Source of the DNA: Hyphomicrobiaceae bacterium
GTDB lineage: Bacteria > Pseudomonadota > Alphaproteobacteria > Rhizobiales > Hyphomicrobiaceae
Direction: 5' to 3'
DNA length: 64,000 bases
NCBI GenBank assembly: GCA_041397645.1
Contig: JAWKWE010000006.1
Location: 248,001-312,000, forward strand
Shown here: positions 62,300-64,000 of the stretch, in pieces
How positions within the stretch are numbered: the first letter of the stretch is position 1
Layout of the letters: every line of letters starts with the position of its first letter
Notes under the pieces: model-generated
Told to the model about the DNA's origin: nothing
Seen by the model: only the letters and a program-made list of their open reading frames with translations
Databases searched by the model: none
Made by a program: the position numbers and the translations under genes

Positions 62300-63526
62300 C
62301 TAGCGTAGTGCGAGATCATTGATGCTCAAAATTGCTTGCATGACCGACAGCATGAGTGCGCCGACAAACCCTCCCACTCCCAAAGTCAGCAGCGGGCCAA
62401 GAAGAGCGGTCATGCGATCGACTTCCCGTTCTAGGGTCGCTTCATGAACCGCAGCTGAGCGCTCCAGCATGGCCTCAAGCTGACCTGTTCGCTCTCCGAC
62501 GGCCACCAAGCGCGCGGCCAAATCCGTGAAGAGAAGAGTCGTCTTCAGCTCATGCGATAGGGCGGATCCCTCGGATACACTGCGTGTTATGCCGTCGACA
62601 GCGTCCTTGTATATCAGATTTGCCATCACGCCTTCGGTGGCTTTCAAGGCGTCGATAAGCGGTACGCCATTCTTGATTTGGGTGGCCAGGACTCTGGAAA
62701 ATCGTCCTGTTTCGCTTGTCTTGATCGCGCGCCCTAGAAGGGGAATGCGCAACATCACGCGGTCGAGGGTTCTACGAACACTTGTCGTTCGTCCCAGCCA
62801 GAGGGAGAGAAAAATCAGCGACAGCAGCCCAACACACGCAACCAACCAATGGTCGACCACAAAATTCCGCGTGGCTTGTGTGACCCTAAGAGCCATTGGA
62901 GCAACGACGCCCGCATCCTGAAACAGCGGCATGATGGCGGGCAAGAGTACGAACATCAAAACAACAATGGCAATAACGGCCACCAGCACCAGCAACATCG
63001 GATAGACGAGCGCAGAGGTGACCCGCGAACGGATCTGCGCTCCGCGCTCCAAATAGGACGCGAGGGCTGCAACCGCATCGGCCACCGACCCACTCGTTTC
63101 ACCCGAGCGAACCAATCGCCAATAGAACTCGGGGAAGGCTGTCTCTTCTTCAGCGAGCGCTTGTGACAACGATCGTCCTTGCCTAACATTCTCCAGTAGC
63201 CGAGACGTCATTTCTCTAACGCCTCTCGGCAGGCCCGGCTGCAGCTGAACGACCCCCAAGGCCTCATCTATGGGGAGCTGCGCTTTGAGCATTGCCGCCA
63301 GTTCTCGAGTAAAAACCAAACGCTCGGACGCTCTCATTCCCGAGGACGTTAGAATCTCTCGCCGCCACCAGGGTTCCTTGGTTGTCGTGTGCCCGGCTTC
63401 GAGAGAAAAGACATGCAGACCCTGTCCCGCCAAAAAGGCCAACGCTGCTTCACGATTGGCGAAATCTACATATCCGCCGCGACGCGCACCGGCGGCATCG
63501 TAGGCCTCGTACCTGAAGCTTGCCAT
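62300..63526 (-). CDS. gspF: Type II secretion inner membrane platform GspF
   Basis: A 408-residue polytopic protein with the two T2SSF domains. Domain one contains FTRELAAMLKAQLPIDEALG and RLVRSGETSGSVADAVAALA. The membrane segment LLVLVAVIAIVVLMFVLLPA follows, and domain two has FSRVLATQIKNGVPLIDAL and AVGERTGQLEAML. The final hydrophobic GVGGFVGALMLSVMQAILSI ends the protein. It starts 2 bp after the gspE stop on the same strand. Complete. Confidence 0.93.
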   Translation of the reverse strand: MASFRYEAYDAAGARRGGYVDFANREAALAFLAGQGLHVFSLEAGHTTTKEPWWRREILTSSGMRASERLVFTRELAAMLKAQLPIDEALGVVQLQPGLPRGVREMTSRLLENVRQGRSLSQALAEEETAFPEFYWRLVRSGETSGSVADAVAALASYLERGAQIRSRVTSALVYPMLLVLVAVIAIVVLMFVLLPAIMPLFQDAGVVAPMALRVTQATRNFVVDHWLVACVGLLSLIFLSLWLGRTTSVRRTLDRVMLRIPLLGRAIKTSETGRFSRVLATQIKNGVPLIDALKATEGVMANLIYKDAVDGITRSVSEGSALSHELKTTLLFTDLAARLVAVGERTGQLEAMLERSAAVHEATLEREVDRMTALLGPLLTLGVGGFVGALMLSVMQAILSINDLALR

Positions 63527-63528
63527 TG

Positions 63529-64000
63529 TCAGACCCTGGCCACTCTCAAAACTTCATCGAGACTTGTCTCCCCACACAAGACTTTCTGGAGGCCATCGGC
63601 AAACATTGGTATCATCCCGCCCCTACACGCCAATTCTCCAATGCTTGCCTCGCTCTCTCTATTGGCAATCGCGCGCTGCATTTCCTGATCGAGGCTCATC
63701 ACTTCGCTGATCGTTGTTCGCCCGCTGTAGCCGGTTTGCCGACAGTCGCGACATCCAACCGGAACACGGCAATTCGCAAGAAGATCATCGCCCGCTGCCA
63801 AACGTCCCCATTCTTCGAGTAGTTCTAGCAAATGCGTCGCCGTTGGATTCGTCGTTGCAAGGGGTGCCGAACAACGTCGGCAAAGCCGGCGCACCAGACG
63901 CTGCGCCAGGATCGCCTTCACGCTCGAGGCGAGCAGATAACGCTCGACACCCATATCCAGCAACCGCGTCAGGGTTGCAGCTGCGCTATTTGTATGAACC
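63529..64000 (-). CDS. gspE: Type II secretion ATPase GspE, C-terminal part
   Basis: The frame is open to the right edge and reads VHTNSAAATLTRLLDMGVER, the His box after Walker B, followed by LAQRLVRRLCRRCSAPL, a C-terminal cysteine group (CRRC, CRDC) and GYSGRTTISEVM. These are diagnostic for the GspE/PilB family. The N-terminal Walker motifs lie outside the window. It powers pseudopilus assembly. gspF follows after 2 bp. Confidence 0.93.
   Translation of the reverse strand, partial: VHTNSAAATLTRLLDMGVERYLLASSVKAILAQRLVRRLCRRCSAPLATTNPTATHLLELLEEWGRLAAGDDLLANCRVPVGCRDCRQTGYSGRTTISEVMSLDQEMQRAIANRESEASIGELACRGGMIPMFADGLQKVLCGETSLDEVLRVARV

Noticed and set aside
1..64000. CRISPR array
   Set aside because: No regularly spaced identical repeats with unique spacers. 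The CAGGG boxes are only 5 bp identical with 16-17 bp gaps, and no cas genes are seen.

Overview
The window looks like an accessory region of an alphaproteobacterial chromosome, most likely Hyphomicrobiales (Bradyrhizobium/Rhodopseudomonas-like). This is inferred from high GC content, the DUF3489/DUF2924/serine-recombinase and DUF5681 families, and a split type II secretion locus. No search was run. All family names come from motifs read in the translations and from memory.

Layout. (1) 1-7.35 kb: recombinase module 1. It has a DUF3489 HTH protein (partial), DUF2924, a 69-aa protein, large serine recombinase LSR1, and a noncoding stretch with phased CAGGG boxes. These are followed by a ParB-domain DNA methyltransferase, a small basic protein and DUF5681. 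Two nuclease-like genes then face a divergent XRE controller. (2) 7.55-14.27 kb: a complete type I Wadjet (jetABCD) anti-plasmid system. (3) 14.4-28.2 kb: a tightly overlapping DISARM-like operon. It encodes a HigA-type regulator, a giant helicase with a DUF1998-like end, an SNF2 helicase, an Eco57I/DrmMI-like methylase, an HNH nuclease and a small protein resembling the gamma-glutamylcyclotransferase fold. (4) 28.3-31.9 kb: recombinase module 3, rearranged. DUF3489 is fused to the recombinase, the C-terminal HTH is a separate overlapping gene, and an IS1182-family element follows. (5) 32.1-37.5 kb: a candidate two-gene defence unit on the minus strand, made of an HTH-nuclease-STAND NTPase and a TIR-like protein, with a palindrome over its promoter. 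(6) 38.3-46.7 kb: recombinase module 2. It has DUF3489, DUF2924, LSR2 and CAGGG boxes split by an IS66 element, then methyltransferase, small protein, DUF5681 and a decapitated XRE gene. (7) 46.7-64 kb: a type II secretion locus (gspE, F, G, H, I, J, K, N and a prepilin peptidase). It is interrupted by two secreted RHS-repeat proteins whose 2,530-bp cores form a near-identical inverted repeat, by candidate cognate small genes, and by two broken RHS fragments.

How it fits together. Modules 1 and 2 are same-orientation paralogues about 41 kb apart that bracket the defence cargo, so the whole block could be gained, lost or circularised. Within it, operon genes overlap by ATGA or TGATG junctions, which suggests coupled translation. 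The signals I rate most unusual are: the 21-22 bp phased CAGGG array conserved in both modules; the STAND/TIR pair with its operator; the GGCT-like and HigA-like additions to the DISARM-like operon; and the inverted RHS cores, whose recombination would swap the secreted N-termini between two C-terminal tips.
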